Shown one piece after another: positions 21,007 through 23,246 of a DNA stretch of 23,246 nt. This DNA comes from a virus. The stretch is from the IMG/VR virus record IMGVR_UViG_3300045738_001074, positions 1 to 23,246 of that record; one strand, 5' to 3'. The position numbers and the translations under genes are program-made. Under the pieces are notes generated by a model that worked only from the letters and a program-made list of their open reading frames with translations, ran no database searches and had not been told where the DNA came from. Position 1 is the stretch's first letter; every line of letters starts with the position of its first letter.

Positions 21007-21015
21007 AAAGAGTAA
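20977..21015 (+). CDS. Possible 12-codon leader ORF (MGKVITFPIFKE)
   Basis: ATG 20977 is preceded by AGGA at 20963-20966 and the frame closes at TAA 21013-21015, 10 bases before the tape measure ATG. It covers the whole hairpin at 20977-21002. Its size and position are those of a leader peptide, but there is no comparative support; it may be chance. Confidence 0.3.
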   Translation: MGKVITFPIFKE

Positions 21016-21025
21016 GAAGGCAAAA

Positions 21026-23246
21026 ATGGCACAAGCTTTTAATCTAACGGCACAAATACAGCTACAGGCACCGACCAACACGGGCCGAGTAGTTAGCCAG
21101 ATAAAAAAGAGTCTCGGGAATCTTAAAGTTAATGTTAAGATTCAGGGAGACGCTAAAAGCTTGTCTACCGTGCAGAATCAGCTCAAGAATGTAGATAAGT
21201 CGGCCAGAGCCTCCGCTCAGGGGATGAATCAGCTTAATAAAAATATTGCAGAAGCTGCCCGTAGGTTTAGTGTAATAACTATTGCTACGGGTAGCATGAT
21301 TGCATTAGCTAGGGCTATTAAGAACTCTGTAGGTGCCGCCGTCGAGTTTGAAAGAGAGCTTATTAAGATATCTCAGGTTACTGGCAAGAGTATCACTGGG
21401 CTTAGGGGGTTGTCAGCCGAGGTTACAAGACTGTCTACCACTTTAGGTGTGTCAAATCAGAGCCTCTTGGAAACCGCTAGAATCTTGGCTCAGGCTGGTT
21501 ATTCTGCGATAAAGACAAAACAGGCGTTAGAAATCTTAGCTAACACCACTTTGGCACCCAGTTTTGATAACATTATTGACACCACTGAAGGTGCAATCGC
21601 TGTTGTCAATCAGTTTGGCCGAGAGGCGAAAGCAACGGGAGATGATATCAAGTTCCTTGAGGAATCTCTTGACGCCATCAACGCCGTGTCTAAAACATTT
21701 GCCGTTGAGTCAAGAGACTTAATTACGACAATTCGACGTACTGGTGGTGTCTTTGAGGCTGCTGGAGGTAAATTAAATGAGTTGATTGCTCTGTTTACAT
21801 CTGTACGACAAACGACTCGTGAGTCTGCTGAAACTATTGCAACGGGCTTTAGAACTATTTTCACGAGGTTGCAGCGTGGAGAGACGTTAGAAGCGTTGGA
21901 GCAATTGGGGATAAAACTGTCAGATCTTGACGGTAAGTTTATCGGCCCAATGAAAGCTATTGAGGCTTTAGCGAACGGTCTTGCGGGCCTAGATCCTAAA
22001 GACGTAAGGTTCAATGAAATCGTTGAACAGCTTGGTGGTTTTCGTCAAATTGGTAAAGTCATCCCTCTTATTAAGCAATATGCTGTTGCTGAAAACGCTT
22101 TATCTGTGGCTAACAGTGCTGCCGGTTCTACGGCAAGAGACGCCCAAATTGCACAACAGGGATTAGGAGTTCAGTTTCAGAAGGTAAGAGAGCAGTTCGA
22201 CGCCCTGATGCGTAAGTTTGTTGACAGTAGCTCATTCAGGTCTATGGCAGGCACCGTTCTTGAGCTTGCTGAATCCTTTATTAAATTTGCTGGAGCGTTG
22301 GAAGAAATATTGCCAATGCTTATTGCTTTAGCGGCCATTAAAATAGGAAGAATGATGGCTCCCGGTGTTGCGGGTTTGATGGGGGGCCGAGGCGGAGGCC
22401 GAGGCGGAGGAAGGCATTTCGGTGGTAAGGTAACTGGATACGCTGGAGGTGGCTGGGTTCCCGGGCAGGGCAACCGCGATACCGTTCCGGCTATGTTGAC
22501 GCCGGGCGAGTTTGTTATCAAAAAGAGTAGTGCTCAAAAACTTGGTGCCCAGAAGTTAGGGGAAATGAACAGTCCCCAGAGGTTTGGAAAAGGGGGGAAA
22601 ATAGTTGGGGCGGGCGGAGGAACAGAAGCTAGCCATATAGGCGGACAATTAAACATATCCGCGAAGGATGTGAAAGCCATTCTAGCATCAAAAAATATGA
22701 AGTTTAGAAGGTCTTATGTGGCCAACGTTCTTGATAAGGATATAACTTCATACTATAAAAAACCGGCCGACGACTCGGATAAGGCCAAGAAGGCCGCGAT
22801 TGCTGCTGGGGACATACTCGTTAACAAAGCCTATAACGAAGCGTCCAAAACGGGTGGTCGCAAACTATTAGCAAAGATGGGGATGTCTATTAAAACACCC
22901 GTTATGCTGGATCTTCCTACAAGCTTTAATCAAGCACTGAGAGCGACTGATGTAGATCTGGTATCCAAACAGGGTCTCGCTAGTAGTATAAAATCTCTGC
23001 CGTCGTTATTTACGGGGTCGGGTGGTGCTAAAGCATTGCCCGTGAAACTCCAAAAGGCAATCAAAGAGAGTGGCAAAGAGTCTATACTGCGATCACAATT
23101 GGCGGCTTCTCTGCCATCGCCAAAACACCCGCCGGGATCTAAGATGAATCCAACCAAGGCAATAGCGTATGACTCAGACCCAGAACTAAACCCACTGAAG
23201 AGATCGCTTCAAATAGAATTGGGGAAGATCAGCCCAGAAGTCACGA
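21026..23246 (+). CDS. Tail tape measure protein, N-terminal part (3' end outside window)
   Basis: At least 740 residues, open to the right edge. AAGG at 21017-21020 precedes ATG 21026. Residues about 100-330 carry a TP901-type tape measure core (GAAVEFERELIKISQVTG; ARILAQAGYSAIKTKQALEI; TRESAETIATGFRTIFTRLQ). Residues about 474-498 carry the characteristic GGGWVPGQGNRD-TVPAMLTPGEFVI motif, next to a Gly/Arg tract (GGRGGGRGGG). A hydrophobic helix (ILPMLIALAAIKIG) at about 430-445 is a possible membrane or lumen segment. By family, the protein spans the tail lumen, sets tail length and is ejected ahead of DNA. Downstream of GEFVI the sequence changes to a soluble, Lys/Ser-rich region (from about residue 545) that I cannot assign. 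Confidence 0.92.
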   Translation, partial: MAQAFNLTAQIQLQAPTNTGRVVSQIKKSLGNLKVNVKIQGDAKSLSTVQNQLKNVDKSARASAQGMNQLNKNIAEAARRFSVITIATGSMIALARAIKNSVGAAVEFERELIKISQVTGKSITGLRGLSAEVTRLSTTLGVSNQSLLETARILAQAGYSAIKTKQALEILANTTLAPSFDNIIDTTEGAIAVVNQFGREAKATGDDIKFLEESLDAINAVSKTFAVESRDLITTIRRTGGVFEAAGGKLNELIALFTSVRQTTRESAETIATGFRTIFTRLQRGETLEALEQLGIKLSDLDGKFIGPMKAIEALANGLAGLDPKDVRFNEIVEQLGGFRQIGKVIPLIKQYAVAENALSVANSAAGSTARDAQIAQQGLGVQFQKVREQFDALMRKFVDSSSFRSMAGTVLELAESFIKFAGALEEILPMLIALAAIKIGRMMAPGVAGLMGGRGGGRGGGRHFGGKVTGYAGGGWVPGQGNRDTVPAMLTPGEFVIKKSSAQKLGAQKLGEMNSPQRFGKGGKIVGAGGGTEASHIGGQLNISAKDVKAILASKNMKFRRSYVANVLDKDITSYYKKPADDSDKAKKAAIAAGDILVNKAYNEASKTGGRKLLAKMGMSIKTPVMLDLPTSFNQALRATDVDLVSKQGLASSIKSLPSLFTGSGGAKALPVKLQKAIKESGKESILRSQLAASLPSPKHPPGSKMNPTKAIAYDSDPELNPLKRSLQIELGKISPEVT

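Noticed and set aside
1-23246. tRNA genes, integrase, attachment sites or lysogeny genes
   Set aside because: No cloverleaf-type sequence or recombinase motif was noticed in either strand; nearly all bases are accounted for by structural genes.

Overview
The window is a contiguous block of a tailed-bacteriophage genome (Caudoviricetes): the DNA-packaging, head, neck and tail morphogenesis region. All convincing genes lie on the + strand, tightly packed, mostly with good AGGAG-type ribosome binding sites, so the host is a bacterium with ordinary Shine-Dalgarno initiation. The host cannot be named from the sequence. Several structural families (the three neck proteins, the fibre modules, the tail chaperone-like proteins) resemble ones I associate with environmental, often marine, phages; that is recollection, not a search result. 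No tail sheath gene is visible between the neck genes and the tape measure gene, so a siphovirus-like long non-contractile tail is the simplest reading, but the baseplate lies outside the window.

Layout. 1-1692: 3' end of a GDP-mannose 4,6-dehydratase gene, then an HNH nuclease, an acidic Pro/Glu-rich protein, an ERCC4-fold nuclease and a small HExxH protein, each overlapping the next. 1667-6574: large terminase, a glycosyltransferase-like gene and the portal. 6629-9788: head module with a protease-scaffold gene (containing a probable nested scaffold start), a probable decoration protein and the major capsid protein, closed by a strong intrinsic terminator. 9915-14220: an inserted block of virion surface/adhesin genes, including a modular fibre with a C1q-like C-terminus and a protein made of twenty 20-22-residue repeats. 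14245-17329: five connector/neck or virion structural genes, one with a CxxC...CxxC zinc-ribbon-like motif. 17392-23246: tail tube, three tail-assembly genes and the 5' part of the tape measure gene, which runs off the right edge.

The genes form a production line: protease and scaffold build the prohead on the portal, terminase fills it, neck proteins close it, and the tube polymerises to the length set by the tape measure. The dehydratase and glycosyltransferase suggest the phage also handles sugars. Superimposed on this is a repeated motif, TTGTGTATWW, in five of the main intergenic gaps on the coding strand only. It is the best candidate for a phage-specific (late) promoter and splits the block into transcription units starting at the glycosyltransferase, protease, surface-protein, tail-tube and tape-measure genes.

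No gene-free stretch exceeds 300 bases; the longest gaps are about 90-130 bases and are described individually. No tRNA, CRISPR array, insertion sequence, integrase or attachment site was seen.
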